64,000 nt of DNA from positions 1 through 64,000 of the forward strand of contig CAMDEX010000002.1 in assembly GCA_945897075.1 (NCBI GenBank). The letters run 5' to 3'. The number at the start of each line of letters is the position of its first letter. Positions within the stretch are counted from its first letter, which is position 1. Below the pieces are notes generated by a model. It was not told where the DNA came from, searched no databases, and saw nothing but the letters and a program-made list of their open reading frames with translations. Shown in pieces: positions 19,421 through 29,427 of the stretch. The stretch is from Litorilinea aerophila (GTDB lineage: Bacteria; Chloroflexota; Anaerolineae; Caldilineales; Caldilineaceae). Made by a program: the position numbers and the translations under genes.

Positions 19421-21406
19421 ATGATGTCACCCCAGCGTCTTCTGCAACAGGAGACCTCCAAGCCAATCCGAGTCGGGGCAACCCTCGCCCGGTTAGGCGG
19501 ATTATTCAAACCCTACACAACGGTGCTGCTGCTTGTGGCCCTGCTGATCGTTGTCGGCACCTGGACACAGGTGGCCGCTCCGGAGCTGATCGGTCAGGCC
19601 ACCGACTGTTTCATTGCCCCGGCTGTCGCCCGCTCCGCAGTGGAAAACAGCACGAGCGGCGCGACCGCTCTGCCCGGCGCAGACGACCTTACCCAGCAAT
19701 TCGGCAAGAACAGTGCCTCGCAGCTCAACTGTTGGCTTTCTACACTCCCAGCGGATGCGCCGACCAGTGATCTGGTCAGCGGATTGGCCCGGCTGGTGCT
19801 GTTGATCGCCGGTCTCTTTGTGGCTGGGGCACTGCTCGGCGGTCTGCAATTCTTTCTGATGAGCTGGGCGGGCAATCACGTCCTGCGCAACCTGCGCGAG
19901 ACGGTTTTTGCCCACATCCACCGCCTCTCGCTGGGTTACTACGCCAAAAACGAGGCGGGCGATGTGATGAGCCGCATCACCAATGATATGGACACCCTGC
20001 AACAGGCCATCAGCTTCGCCCTGCTGCAAGTGTTGGGCGGTATTCTGCTGGTGGTCTGGATCATCTACAAGATGCTGACCCTGAACACCGTCTACGCCCT
20101 GCTCAGTATGCTCGTTGTGCCAGTGATGATCGTCACGACGCTCTGGTTCAGCGGCCAGGCGCGCAAAGCCTTTCGCAAGACCCGCAAAGAGATCGGCAAC
20201 GTCAACGCCAACCTGCAGGAGAGCATCTCTGGCGTGCGCGAAGTGCAAGCCTTTGCCCGCGAAGATGCCAACATCGAAAACTTCCGCCAGAGCAACGCGG
20301 CCAACCGCGACGCCAACATCAGCGCCGTGGCCTACACCGCGGCCCTGGCCCCTGCCCTGGAAGCGCTGGGTTATGTCGCCATCGCCATTGTGGTGGGTGT
20401 GGGCGGTGTCCTGCTCCTGCGCGGCCAGACGCTGGGCGGCGCTGCGGTCTCGCTGGGGCTGATTGTGACTTTTCTGGGCTACGTCCAGCGTTTCAACCAG
20501 CCCATTCAACAGGTGAGCGTGCTGTGGACAAATATCCAGAGCGCCGTCGCCGGTGCCGAACGCATCTTTGGGTTATTGGACGAGGTGCCGGATATTGTGG
20601 AAGCGCCCCATCCGGTGGAGATGCTCCAGATTCGCGGGCTGGTGGAGTTCAAAGACGTGACGCTGGAGTACAACCCCGGCGAACCGGTGCTGCGCGGGGT
20701 CAACCTGACCGCGCAGCCAGGGCAGACCGTAGCGATTGTAGGACCGACAGGCGCGGGCAAGACGACGATCATCAATCTCATCCCCCGCTTCTACGACGCC
20801 AAAAGCGGTTCTGTCACTATTGACGGGGTGAATGTACGGGATGTGCGGCTGGCTGATCTACGCAGACAGATCGGTATTGTCCTGCAGGATTCGTTCCTCT
20901 TCAGCGATACCGTGATGAGCAACATCCGTTTTGGCCGCCCCGACGCCAGCGACGCCGAAGTGCTGGCCGCAGCCGAGCTGGCCCACGCCGATGAGTTCAT
21001 CCGTTCCCTGCCCGATGGCTACGAGACTGTGCTGGGCGAGCGGGGCAGCGGTTTGAGCCAGGGCCAGCGCCAATTGCTCGCCATTGCACGGGCTGCCCTG
21101 GCCGATCCCCGCATTCTGATTCTGGACGAGGCGACCAGCAGCGTGGACACGCGTACCGAGCGGCAGATTCAGGCCGCGCTGGAAAAATTGTTGGAAGGGC
21201 GCACCAGCTTCGTCATCGCCCACCGACTGAGTACCATCCGCAATGCCGATCAGGTGCTGGTGTTGGCGGACGGGCTGATTGTGGAGCGGGGCACCCACAC
21301 CGAACTGCTCGATCGCCGGGGCGCCTACTACGACCTCTATATGAGCCAGTTCCAGCGCGAGGAAGCCGTGCCAGTGGCGATGAATGATGATGGGCCACGG
21401 GTGTAA
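19421..21406 (+). CDS. ABC exporter (TMD-NBD), half-transporter 2
   Basis: Walker A GPTGAGKTT; signature GLSQGQRQLLAIARA; Walker B ILILDEATSSVD. Confidence 0.96.
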   Translation: MMSPQRLLQQETSKPIRVGATLARLGGLFKPYTTVLLLVALLIVVGTWTQVAAPELIGQATDCFIAPAVARSAVENSTSGATALPGADDLTQQFGKNSASQLNCWLSTLPADAPTSDLVSGLARLVLLIAGLFVAGALLGGLQFFLMSWAGNHVLRNLRETVFAHIHRLSLGYYAKNEAGDVMSRITNDMDTLQQAISFALLQVLGGILLVVWIIYKMLTLNTVYALLSMLVVPVMIVTTLWFSGQARKAFRKTRKEIGNVNANLQESISGVREVQAFAREDANIENFRQSNAANRDANISAVAYTAALAPALEALGYVAIAIVVGVGGVLLLRGQTLGGAAVSLGLIVTFLGYVQRFNQPIQQVSVLWTNIQSAVAGAERIFGLLDEVPDIVEAPHPVEMLQIRGLVEFKDVTLEYNPGEPVLRGVNLTAQPGQTVAIVGPTGAGKTTIINLIPRFYDAKSGSVTIDGVNVRDVRLADLRRQIGIVLQDSFLFSDTVMSNIRFGRPDASDAEVLAAAELAHADEFIRSLPDGYETVLGERGSGLSQGQRQLLAIARAALADPRILILDEATSSVDTRTERQIQAALEKLLEGRTSFVIAHRLSTIRNADQVLVLADGLIVERGTHTELLDRRGAYYDLYMSQFQREEAVPVAMNDDGPRV

Positions 21407-21410
21407 GACA

Positions 21411-21450
21411 AAAAAGTCCCCGGCACTTTCCGAAGTGCCGGGGACTTTTT
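21411..21450 (+). terminator. Strong symmetric rho-independent terminator
   Basis: aaaaagtccccggcac-tttccgaa-gtgccggggacttttt. Confidence 0.9.
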
Positions 21451-21625
21451 TGGGGCAGTGAACAATCAATCCGTCAGCGCATTGGCAAAATCCATTCTGC
21501 CCTATTATCAGTGACAGCGCAAGCTGACAGCTTGCGTTACTGTTCTCCTACTTTGCCTCCCTTCGCCGCTTGTGCTAGGATCAACCAGCATTCATCCATT
21601 CCAACCACCCGAATCTGCGTCTCCC

Positions 21626-23068
21626 ATGATCACACCGATCCAGTCGCCAGTCGCAAATCCCCAGTCCCCTCTCCCCATCCCGCATTCTGGATTCCACATT
21701 CTCCAGTATTGGGACACCCCTTTCTTTGTCGAGATCCTTCTCCTGGCCCTGACCGCGCCGGTACTCTATTTCCCTGGCCGCTTCCAGGCCCAGGAGATCG
21801 CCTTCGCCATCGGCATCCTGGCGGCGGGCTGGTTCTGGCGGCGGCTGACCATCGGCGTCTGGTTTCGGCGCACCCCGGCCGACTGGCCCATCTTTTTTCT
21901 TTTTTTTGTGATGCTGCCTGTCTCGATCTGGGCCGCGCCTGGAACGCTGCGCGAGCAATATGCCATCCCCCGTACACTGATTCTAATCTGGAACTTCTTT
22001 CTCTTCTGGACGATTGTCAGCCACGCAGGGCGGCGGCGGGAGTTGTTCGATCTTTGCGTGGCAGGTTTTGGGGGAATTGGGGTGGGGATTGCGGTGGCGG
22101 CGCTCTTTGGGACTCAATGGTCAAACAAGTTTCCGGTGATTGGCCCGCTGTTGGACCGCTTGCCCAAGCCGCTGCTTGGGGTATTGGCTGGGGCAGAAGA
22201 CGGACTCAACCCCAACCAGTTGGCAGGGACACTGCTCTATGTGCTGCCTTTACTGGTGGCGTTGGCCGGTTATACATTCCTGCATCACCGCAAAGAATGG
22301 GTCAATTGGCTACCGGCGGGGGTGGCCGCTGCTATCATCGGCACGGTACTCATCCTCAGCCAATCCCGGGGCGCGCTGTTGGGTATGGGGGTGGGAACGG
22401 CGTCTATGTTGTTGGTCAACTGGCGCTGGGGACGCTGGCTGCTGCTGGCAGGGGGTTTGGCTGTTCTGCTCGGGCTGACGGTTGTGCCCCTGGATGCGCT
22501 GTCGAGCAGCCTGGAAACCGCAGAGAACGTGGAAGAGGTGGCCGGCTCCCTCACCCTGCAAGGACGTATCGAAATTTGGAGCCGCGCCCTCTATGGCATC
22601 CAGGATTTCCCTTTCACGGGGATGGGGTTGGGCAGCTTTCGGCGCATCGTCAATCTGCTCTACCCACTCTTCACGATTGCCCCCGACTACGATATCGGCC
22701 ATGCCCATAACTTCTTTTTGCAGATGGCCCTGGACTTTGGCATCCCTGGGCTGCTCGCCCTGCTTGTCCTCTATATGATGGCAGGCGCAACGATAGCAAG
22801 TGTTTGGAAAAGGGGTGACAAAGTCTGGGCCAGCGCGCTGCTCGGTGTCCTGGTGGCCCAGACAGTTTATAGCATGGCCGACGCGGTGGCGATGGGGTCT
22901 AAGGTCAATTTCCTCTTCTGGTGGCTTTTTGCCCTGATCTTTGCCGTGGGTAAGATGCAAAGACAACCATCCACACTCGATTACAGCAGGGCCACACCGT
23001 TGGAAGAAATCTCTCTTTCCAATGGTGCGACCCGGCCATTCCCCACTACACTGCGCCCGACGGGCTGA
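21626..23068 (+). CDS. O-antigen ligase/polymerase (Wzy_C-like) membrane protein
   Basis: Multiple TM segments; GRIEIWSRALYGIQDFPFTGMGLGSFR..., GHAHNFFLQMALDFGIPGLLALLVL. Confidence 0.88.
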   Translation: MITPIQSPVANPQSPLPIPHSGFHILQYWDTPFFVEILLLALTAPVLYFPGRFQAQEIAFAIGILAAGWFWRRLTIGVWFRRTPADWPIFFLFFVMLPVSIWAAPGTLREQYAIPRTLILIWNFFLFWTIVSHAGRRRELFDLCVAGFGGIGVGIAVAALFGTQWSNKFPVIGPLLDRLPKPLLGVLAGAEDGLNPNQLAGTLLYVLPLLVALAGYTFLHHRKEWVNWLPAGVAAAIIGTVLILSQSRGALLGMGVGTASMLLVNWRWGRWLLLAGGLAVLLGLTVVPLDALSSSLETAENVEEVAGSLTLQGRIEIWSRALYGIQDFPFTGMGLGSFRRIVNLLYPLFTIAPDYDIGHAHNFFLQMALDFGIPGLLALLVLYMMAGATIASVWKRGDKVWASALLGVLVAQTVYSMADAVAMGSKVNFLFWWLFALIFAVGKMQRQPSTLDYSRATPLEEISLSNGATRPFPTTLRPTG

Positions 23069-24999
23069 AATTCGGGCACCAACCGGCGAAAGCTCTCCAG
23101 AATGGCCGTCTCGTCTGCTTGCAGCGCCCCCCTGTAGAGGGCAGCCAATTTGGTATCCAAATCGTTGGGCAGCAGCAGCCCGGCGTTGGAGGCCAAAAAT
23201 ATCTTTGCGTGGCGGGTGCGCACATAGCGCTCACCGGGGATAAAGAGTTCCTCGAAGAGTTTCTCGCCCGGCCGCATCCCGCTGTAAACGATCTCCACAT
23301 CCTCCCCCACGCGCAAACCAGACAATTCAATCAGATCACGGGCCAAATCAGCGATACGCACTGCTTGGCCCATATCCAGCACAAAGACTTCGCCCCCACT
23401 GCCCAGGACAGCCGCCTGCAAGACCAATTGCACCGCTTCGGGGATGGTCATAAAGAATCGCTTCATCTCCGGGTGGGTCACAGTCACCGGGCCGCCCGCT
23501 GCAATCTGGCGCTGGAAAGTGAGAACGACGCTGCCCCGACTGCCCAGCACATTGCCAAAACGCACGGCCACATAAGGTTTTCCGCTGACTTTGGCTGCCC
23601 GGTGTACGACCAATTCGGCGCTGCGTTTGCTGACACCCATAATGCTGGTGGGGTTGACTGCCTTGTCCGTGGAGATCATCACAAAGCGTTCGACACCCAC
23701 GGCCAGGGCCGCCGCCACCACATTCTCAGTCCCTTGCACATTGTTGGTCACTGCCTCCACCGGGTTCATCTCCATCAGCGGCACATGTTTGTGGGCAGCG
23801 GTGTGGAATACAACTTGGGGTCGGTATCTCTCGAAGACCTGGCGTATCCTCTCGCCAAAACGAATATCAGCAATGATTGGCGTCAACTGGGGACCGTCTC
23901 GATGTCCATTTTCATCGCCAACACCCGGCTCCTCGCCGCGCAACTCGTTGTGAATATCGAAAATGCTGTTCTCGCCGTGGCCGAGGATAATCAACTCGGC
24001 CGGGTTGGAACGCCAAATCTGTCGGCAGAGTTCGCTGCCGATGGAGCCGCCGCCGCCGGTCACCAAAACCCGTTTGCCGCGCAACAGCCCAGCCACAGCC
24101 TCCACATCGGTCTGCACCGGCTCCCGGCGCAGCAGATCCTCGATGCGTACATCGCGCACCTGCTTCAGGGTCACCCGACCATCCAGCAGTTCGCCCAATC
24201 CGGGCATAATCCGGGCGCGTACACCGGTCTGATCGCAGATGCGCACGATCTCCCGGATGGTGACGCCGGTGGCCGTAGGCATGGCAATGATGACCTGGCT
24301 AACCTTGTATTCCTGGGCTGCCATTGGGATATCCGAGCGCGTCCCCAGCACAGGCACATCGTGGATGCGCACATTCTGCTTGGTAGGGTCATCGTCAATA
24401 AAACCCACTGGCTCCAACCCCAGGCTTGGGTTCTGGCGCATCTCGCGCACGATCATCGCCCCCGCATCCCCCGCGCCCACCACCAGCACCCGGCGCACCT
24501 GTACGCCACGCGCAAAAGGCTGCCAGCGGGTGGCCAGGCGCACGCTGAAGCGGATGCCCCCCACGCCGAGCAAGAGCAAAAGACCGTCAATGAGCACCAC
24601 CGAACGGGGAAAGTTCCAGAGCGGAAAGCCAAACGCGGCCACCAGCGGCAGACGGGAAGCCAGTACTATGCAGAGGAGCAGCAATGTGGAGAGAACGACC
24701 GCCCAGGCGATGCGCCCCAACTCTTCGATGCTGGCATAGCGCCAGAAGCGGCGATAGAGGCCCATACGCTGAAAAACGAGCAGCCGCAGCCCAATCGAAA
24801 GCAACGTATAGAAGACCAGACCGTCGGCATAGCGGGAGAGCATATCCCAACCGGTTGGCTGGACGGTCAGACTATCGGTACGCAGGAGAAAAGCGAGGAA
24901 GGGGGTAATGACAAGCAGTACAAGGTCCAGAATCAAGAAATGGCGGTTGCGCAGGGCAAGCAGACCGGAGATGAAAAAGCGAGGCGATTGGATGGACAC
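22981..24999 (-). CDS. CapD/WbpM/PglF-like nucleotide-sugar 4,6-dehydratase (membrane)
   Basis: N-terminal TM bundle; VTGGGGSIGSELCRQI, STDKAVNPTSIMGVSKR, VRFGNVLGSRGSV. Confidence 0.94.
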   Translation of the reverse strand: MSIQSPRFFISGLLALRNRHFLILDLVLLVITPFLAFLLRTDSLTVQPTGWDMLSRYADGLVFYTLLSIGLRLLVFQRMGLYRRFWRYASIEELGRIAWAVVLSTLLLLCIVLASRLPLVAAFGFPLWNFPRSVVLIDGLLLLLGVGGIRFSVRLATRWQPFARGVQVRRVLVVGAGDAGAMIVREMRQNPSLGLEPVGFIDDDPTKQNVRIHDVPVLGTRSDIPMAAQEYKVSQVIIAMPTATGVTIREIVRICDQTGVRARIMPGLGELLDGRVTLKQVRDVRIEDLLRREPVQTDVEAVAGLLRGKRVLVTGGGGSIGSELCRQIWRSNPAELIILGHGENSIFDIHNELRGEEPGVGDENGHRDGPQLTPIIADIRFGERIRQVFERYRPQVVFHTAAHKHVPLMEMNPVEAVTNNVQGTENVVAAALAVGVERFVMISTDKAVNPTSIMGVSKRSAELVVHRAAKVSGKPYVAVRFGNVLGSRGSVVLTFQRQIAAGGPVTVTHPEMKRFFMTIPEAVQLVLQAAVLGSGGEVFVLDMGQAVRIADLARDLIELSGLRVGEDVEIVYSGMRPGEKLFEELFIPGERYVRTRHAKIFLASNAGLLLPNDLDTKLAALYRGALQADETAILESFRRLVPEFQPVGRSVVGNGRVAPLEREISSNGVALL

Positions 25000-25228
25000 G
25001 CGGGAGGTCCTTCAAAGCGAGAATGGACGCTCGGTTGTGGGAGCAGCCAGAGATGTCAATGTGATGCTCTTCCATTTTACCCAATCAAAGGCTGCTTGCC
25101 CAATCCCAAGCGGGCAAATGAGAACAAATCAGGTGTACAGCGAGTGATTCCACGAAAATTTTGGGGACGCAGATTTTCGCAGATGAACGCTGATTAGGCA
25201 GAGAAGATCCGTCAATGACATTTTGCGC

Positions 25229-26950
25229 TTACAGCGCAAAAACACGAAAGCCCTGGTTGCCAAAACAGTAGATGACAAAGAGGGCAATCCGCGCCTCTGG
25301 ATACTCCTGGCGCAGACCCTGGGCATAGCCCTCGATCTGCTGGCTGTCCTCCACCGGCAGCACAAAGCGCTCGATGTCGATCTTCTCTGTGTGCAGCTTG
25401 CTGTTGGAGAGATACTTAAACTCGATCACCCAGCGCAACCCGGCAAACTTTTCGTGATACTTACCGACAAACTCCAGGTCGCTCTTGCCCTGCGCGTACG
25501 AGCGTTCCACATTCCAGGTGAACCAGGGCGAAAGATGGCGGCTACACAGTTCAAAGAAGGTTGTCCGGTAAAAATTTTCGTTGACCTGTTGAAAGAGCGC
25601 TTCCGGCAACTGCGAAATATAGTGCTGCCAGTAGCCAGCAAAGAGGCGCTCCAGATTGGGTTCGTTGACAAACGCTTGCATCAGCTCGGCGTAGCGGGTG
25701 GAGACATCAATCTGATGCAGTTCGTTGAAGTATTGCACAAAAATCTGGCGCAAATTGAGATTGGGCAGCCGCATAAAAAAACGATCTTCTTTGGTCAACA
25801 TCCCGAGATAGAAAAACGAGATAGGATAGAAGCCCTTTGCGAAGAATTGGCTGATGTCAAACTTGGTGACGAGAAAGTCACGATCGTAGGCAATCCGGTT
25901 TTCACGGGTCAATTGACCGACAAACTCCTCTGTATCACCGGGGCGGGCGCTGGTGATGCGTCGCACCCACGAGAGATCGGTCTTCAGATTGAGGTCGGTC
26001 AGAGCTTCGGGTATCTCCTTGTACTGTACAAAATAGCGCAGGAAGTAGATCAGAATGGTCGAATTGTAGAGCGCTTCGCCTTCTGGATCGACAAAGTGAT
26101 AGCCGTTGTAGTTGCTCTTGATCAGCGCATTGACTTCGTTGCGCGTGGCCGGGTCCAGTTCGTGTTCCCGGTAGATATCATCAAGCAGGTGGTCAACCTC
26201 GGCCTGGGTGAAGCCCAACATTGATTCAAAGCCTGGCTCCAACGTCAAAAAGGTGGCAATGTTGAAAGCAGATGCCAACTCGTCAATCGTGATGGGCAGT
26301 ACACCGGTGATAAAAAGATTGGCAATCGCTCCCCGCTCACGCCCCGCTTTGAGTGTCTTGAAAAAGGTCTTGAGAAAGCCATCAGCAGCCACCAGTTCCT
26401 GGTAGTGCAGATCACGATTGCCTGTGATTAATTGGTTGGCGAAGTTGTCATATTCATCAATGATGACATAGACCGGCGGCAATTGGTTGCTGGCAACGTA
26501 ATTCAACAGATGGTTGAGATTGTCTGAAACAGGGGCATCGAATAGAATTTCGGGCATCTCATCGAGCAAAGGCGCATATTCGATGCGCAGCAAGCTGAGC
26601 GTGCTATTGCAATGGCGGCGAAAACTGCTTTCGATCTGCGCCACGTTCCCGCCGACATCAATGACCGAAAAATTGAAAAAGAGCAGAATGTACTGATTGT
26701 GGCTCGGTGTTGGGTGCTGACCGATCCAGGTTTGACCAAAAAGTTCGTCAAAGCTGCTGGCGTAGTTCAAATCGTAGTAATAACGCAGGGTTGAACAGAA
26801 GAGCGACTTGCCAATCCGTCGTGGACGTAGGAAGACCGGGTTTTTGATTGCTTCCAGTTTGGCAATATATTCTGTCTTATCGACAAAGTAGCCGTTCTCT
26901 CGTACAATTGCCGCGTAGTTCGATTCGCCGTAGATCACCCGTCGCTTCAT
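25229..26950 (-). CDS. AAA-ATPase-like + PD-(D/E)XK nuclease-like protein (PF09820/DUF1703 type), copy 1
   Basis: IYGESNYAAIVRENGYFVDKT, FLRPRRIGKSLFCSTLRYYYD, VYVIIDEYDNFAN; C-terminal LEFVGKYHEKFAGLRWVIEFKY. Confidence 0.85.
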   Translation of the reverse strand: MKRRVIYGESNYAAIVRENGYFVDKTEYIAKLEAIKNPVFLRPRRIGKSLFCSTLRYYYDLNYASSFDELFGQTWIGQHPTPSHNQYILLFFNFSVIDVGGNVAQIESSFRRHCNSTLSLLRIEYAPLLDEMPEILFDAPVSDNLNHLLNYVASNQLPPVYVIIDEYDNFANQLITGNRDLHYQELVAADGFLKTFFKTLKAGRERGAIANLFITGVLPITIDELASAFNIATFLTLEPGFESMLGFTQAEVDHLLDDIYREHELDPATRNEVNALIKSNYNGYHFVDPEGEALYNSTILIYFLRYFVQYKEIPEALTDLNLKTDLSWVRRITSARPGDTEEFVGQLTRENRIAYDRDFLVTKFDISQFFAKGFYPISFFYLGMLTKEDRFFMRLPNLNLRQIFVQYFNELHQIDVSTRYAELMQAFVNEPNLERLFAGYWQHYISQLPEALFQQVNENFYRTTFFELCSRHLSPWFTWNVERSYAQGKSDLEFVGKYHEKFAGLRWVIEFKYLSNSKLHTEKIDIERFVLPVEDSQQIEGYAQGLRQEYPEARIALFVIYCFGNQGFRVFAL

Positions 26951-27042
26951 CGCCAAAGTCCTCTTCCGTCATGCGCCGTAGCTGCCACCCGATTGGTCTG
27001 TATAATAGCACAACGGTTCCTGTTCGTCACGGTGTAGATACA

Positions 27043-28764
27043 TTACAGCGCAAAAACACGAAAGCCCTGGTTGCCAAAACAGTAGATGACAAAGAGGGCA
27101 ACCCGCGCCTCTGGATACTCCTGGCGCAGACCCTGGGCATAGCCCTCGATCTGCTCGCTATCCTCCACCGGCAGCACAAAGCGCTCGATGTTGATCTTCT
27201 CTGTGTGCAGCTTGCTGTTGGAGATGTACTTGAACTCGATCACCCAGCGCAACCCGGCAAACTTTTCGTGATACTTGCCGACAAATTCCAAATCGCTTTT
27301 GCCCTGCGGGTACGAACGTTCCACATTCCAGGTGAACCAGCGCGACAGGTAACGGCTGCACAATTCAAAGAAGGTCGTCCGGTAGAAGTTTTCATTCACC
27401 TGTTGGAAGATCGCTTCCGGCAGTTGCGAAATATAGTGTGCCCAGTAACCAGCGAACAAGCACTCCAGATTGGGGTTGTTGACAAATGTCTGCATCAACT
27501 CGGCATAGCGGGTGGAGACATCAATCTGATGCAGTTCGTTAAAGTATTCAACAAAGATCTGGCGCAAGTTCAGGTTGGGCAAACGCAGGTTGAAATCATC
27601 CTCTTTGGTCAGCATACCCAGGTAGAAAAAGGAGATGGGAAAAAAACTGGGGTTGAAAAATTGCGAGACATCAAACTTTTCAACCAGAAGAACCTCGTCA
27701 TAGCGGATATGATTGTAGAAGGTGAGCTGCTCGACAAAGGCTGCGGTCAATTGTGGGTTCGAGGCTGTCAGACGGCGTACCCACGCCAGATCCACCTTCA
27801 AATTGAGATCGATCAAACGCTTGGGAAACTCTCTGTACTGTACAAAGTAGCGCAGGAAGTAGATCAGAATGGTCGAATTGTAGAGCGCCTCGCCTTCTGG
27901 ATCGACAAAGTGATAGCCGTTGTAGTTGCTCTTGATCAGCGCATTGACTTCGTTGCGCGTGGCCGGGTCCAGTTCGTGTTCCCGGTAGATATCATCGAGC
28001 AGGTGGTCAACCTCGGCTTGGGTGAAGCCCAACATTGACTCAAAGCCTGGCTCCAACGTCAAAAAGGTGGCAATGTTGAAGGCCGAGGCCAACTCGTCAA
28101 TGGTGATGGGCAGTACGCCGGTGATAAAGAGGTTGGCAATCGCTCCCCGCTCACGCCCCGCTTTCAGTGTCTTGAAAAAGGTCTTGAGAAAGCCATCGGC
28201 AGCCACCAGTTCCTGATAGTGCAGATCACGGTTGCCCGTAATCAACTGATTGGCAAAGTTGTCATACTCATCAATAATCACATAGACGGGCGGCAAGCGG
28301 TTGCTCTGGATGTATGTCAAGAGTTTTTCCAGATTGTCAGAAACTGCGTCTGCCATAGCCAGCGCTGGCATTTCGCCCAACAGACTGGGATAGACCGTGC
28401 GCAGTGCGTCTAGGATGGTGTTGCAGTGGTTTTTGAAGCTATGTTCAATCTCCCCCACCGTCCTGCCCACATGTACCACCGAAAAGTTGAAAAAGAGCAG
28501 GATGTACTGGTTGTGGCTAGGCGTCGGATGCTGGCCGATCCAGGTCTGGCCGAAGAGTTCGTCAAAATGGGCGGCCTCGTTCAGATCGTAGTAGTAGCGC
28601 AGGAGCGAACAGAAGAGCGACTTGCCAATGCGCCGCGGACGCAGAAAGACCGGGTTTTCAATTGCTTCCAGTTTGGCAATGTAGGCGGTCTTGTCGACAA
28701 AATAACCCTCTTTGCGCACAATGGCCGCATAGTTCGATTCACCGTAGATCACCCGTCGCTTCAT
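27043..28764 (-). CDS. AAA-ATPase-like + PD-(D/E)XK nuclease-like protein, copy 2
   Basis: Same length (1722 bp) and architecture as copy 1; shared promoter-proximal sequence. Confidence 0.85.
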   Translation of the reverse strand: MKRRVIYGESNYAAIVRKEGYFVDKTAYIAKLEAIENPVFLRPRRIGKSLFCSLLRYYYDLNEAAHFDELFGQTWIGQHPTPSHNQYILLFFNFSVVHVGRTVGEIEHSFKNHCNTILDALRTVYPSLLGEMPALAMADAVSDNLEKLLTYIQSNRLPPVYVIIDEYDNFANQLITGNRDLHYQELVAADGFLKTFFKTLKAGRERGAIANLFITGVLPITIDELASAFNIATFLTLEPGFESMLGFTQAEVDHLLDDIYREHELDPATRNEVNALIKSNYNGYHFVDPEGEALYNSTILIYFLRYFVQYREFPKRLIDLNLKVDLAWVRRLTASNPQLTAAFVEQLTFYNHIRYDEVLLVEKFDVSQFFNPSFFPISFFYLGMLTKEDDFNLRLPNLNLRQIFVEYFNELHQIDVSTRYAELMQTFVNNPNLECLFAGYWAHYISQLPEAIFQQVNENFYRTTFFELCSRYLSRWFTWNVERSYPQGKSDLEFVGKYHEKFAGLRWVIEFKYISNSKLHTEKINIERFVLPVEDSEQIEGYAQGLRQEYPEARVALFVIYCFGNQGFRVFAL

Positions 28765-28944
28765 CGCCAAAGCCCTCTCTGTCATGCGCCGTAGCCGCGC
28801 CCAATTGGTCTGTATGATAGCACAACGGTTCCTGTTCGTCATACGACGCCTTGCCAGGTCGCAGCTACACCGCAAACAAAACGCCCCCGGCCACGGAGGA
28901 TGGCCAGGGGCGATAACCACTTGACTTCGCCTATGTCAATTTGA

Positions 28945-29115
28945 ACCGAAGACCAGGCAGAGGCCACGCCCCCGCCGACAGTTTCACAGCCGCCAAAGAC
29001 CGGCTGCAGGTGCATGGGTTTCCAGACGGAACGGTGTTGATCTTCTGCGTCTCCAGGGCTAGGCGGAAGGACTCCTGATCGGCAGCGAATTCTGAGTGAT
29101 CGACGGTGATGTCAA
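28945..29115 (-). pseudogene. Relic of DegT aminotransferase C-terminus (relic 1)
   Basis: Reverse strand reads DITVDHSEFAADQESFRLALETQKIN / shift / VWKPMHLQPVFGGCETVGGGVA, matching the intact gene at 30750-31874. Confidence 0.8.
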
Positions 29116-29427
29116 ACTATCTGTGCTGTCCTCAACCGGGTTGAAGTGAATCTCGATCTCTGCATTCAACGCCGTGGCAACACGTTGCAGAAAGGAGAGA
29201 GAAGGGTTGATGGTTGCCCGCTCCAAGCGCGAAATATTGGGCTGGGCGGTGCCAACCCTCTTGGCCAGCTCCGCCTGGGATAGGCCATGTATCAGCCGCA
29301 ACCGCAGCACCTGGCGGGCGATCTGAAATTCAGGTTCCAGGGCATAAAAAATAGCTGCGAACTCTGGGTTACGCAGTTGCTCTTGTCGGTATTCGTCGAA
29401 AGGGCGACTTCTGTTAATATCCGTCAT
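29059..29427 (-). CDS. XRE/HigA-like antitoxin
   Basis: LRLRLIHGLSQAELAKRVGTAQPNISRLERATINPSLSFLQRVATAL. Confidence 0.88.
   Translation of the reverse strand: MTDINRSRPFDEYRQEQLRNPEFAAIFYALEPEFQIARQVLRLRLIHGLSQAELAKRVGTAQPNISRLERATINPSLSFLQRVATALNAEIEIHFNPVEDSTDSLTSPSITQNSLPIRSPSA

Noticed and set aside
21518-21536. Short hairpin cgcaagctgacagcttgcg as a regulatory operator
   Set aside because: Too short and without context to assign; may be chance or a minor repeat.
23119-25197. 692-aa plus-strand ORF opposite the CapD-like gene
   Set aside because: Antisense shadow ORF; no recognisable motif.
26848-28038. 396-aa plus-strand ORF opposite the AAA-ATPase duplication (and 333-aa equivalent at 25223-26224)
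   Set aside because: Antisense shadow; repeated only because the underlying genes are duplicated.
25229-28764. Transposase/IS origin for the tandem duplicated genes
   Set aside because: No terminal inverted repeats or transposase motifs; domain content is AAA-ATPase plus PD-(D/E)XK-like.
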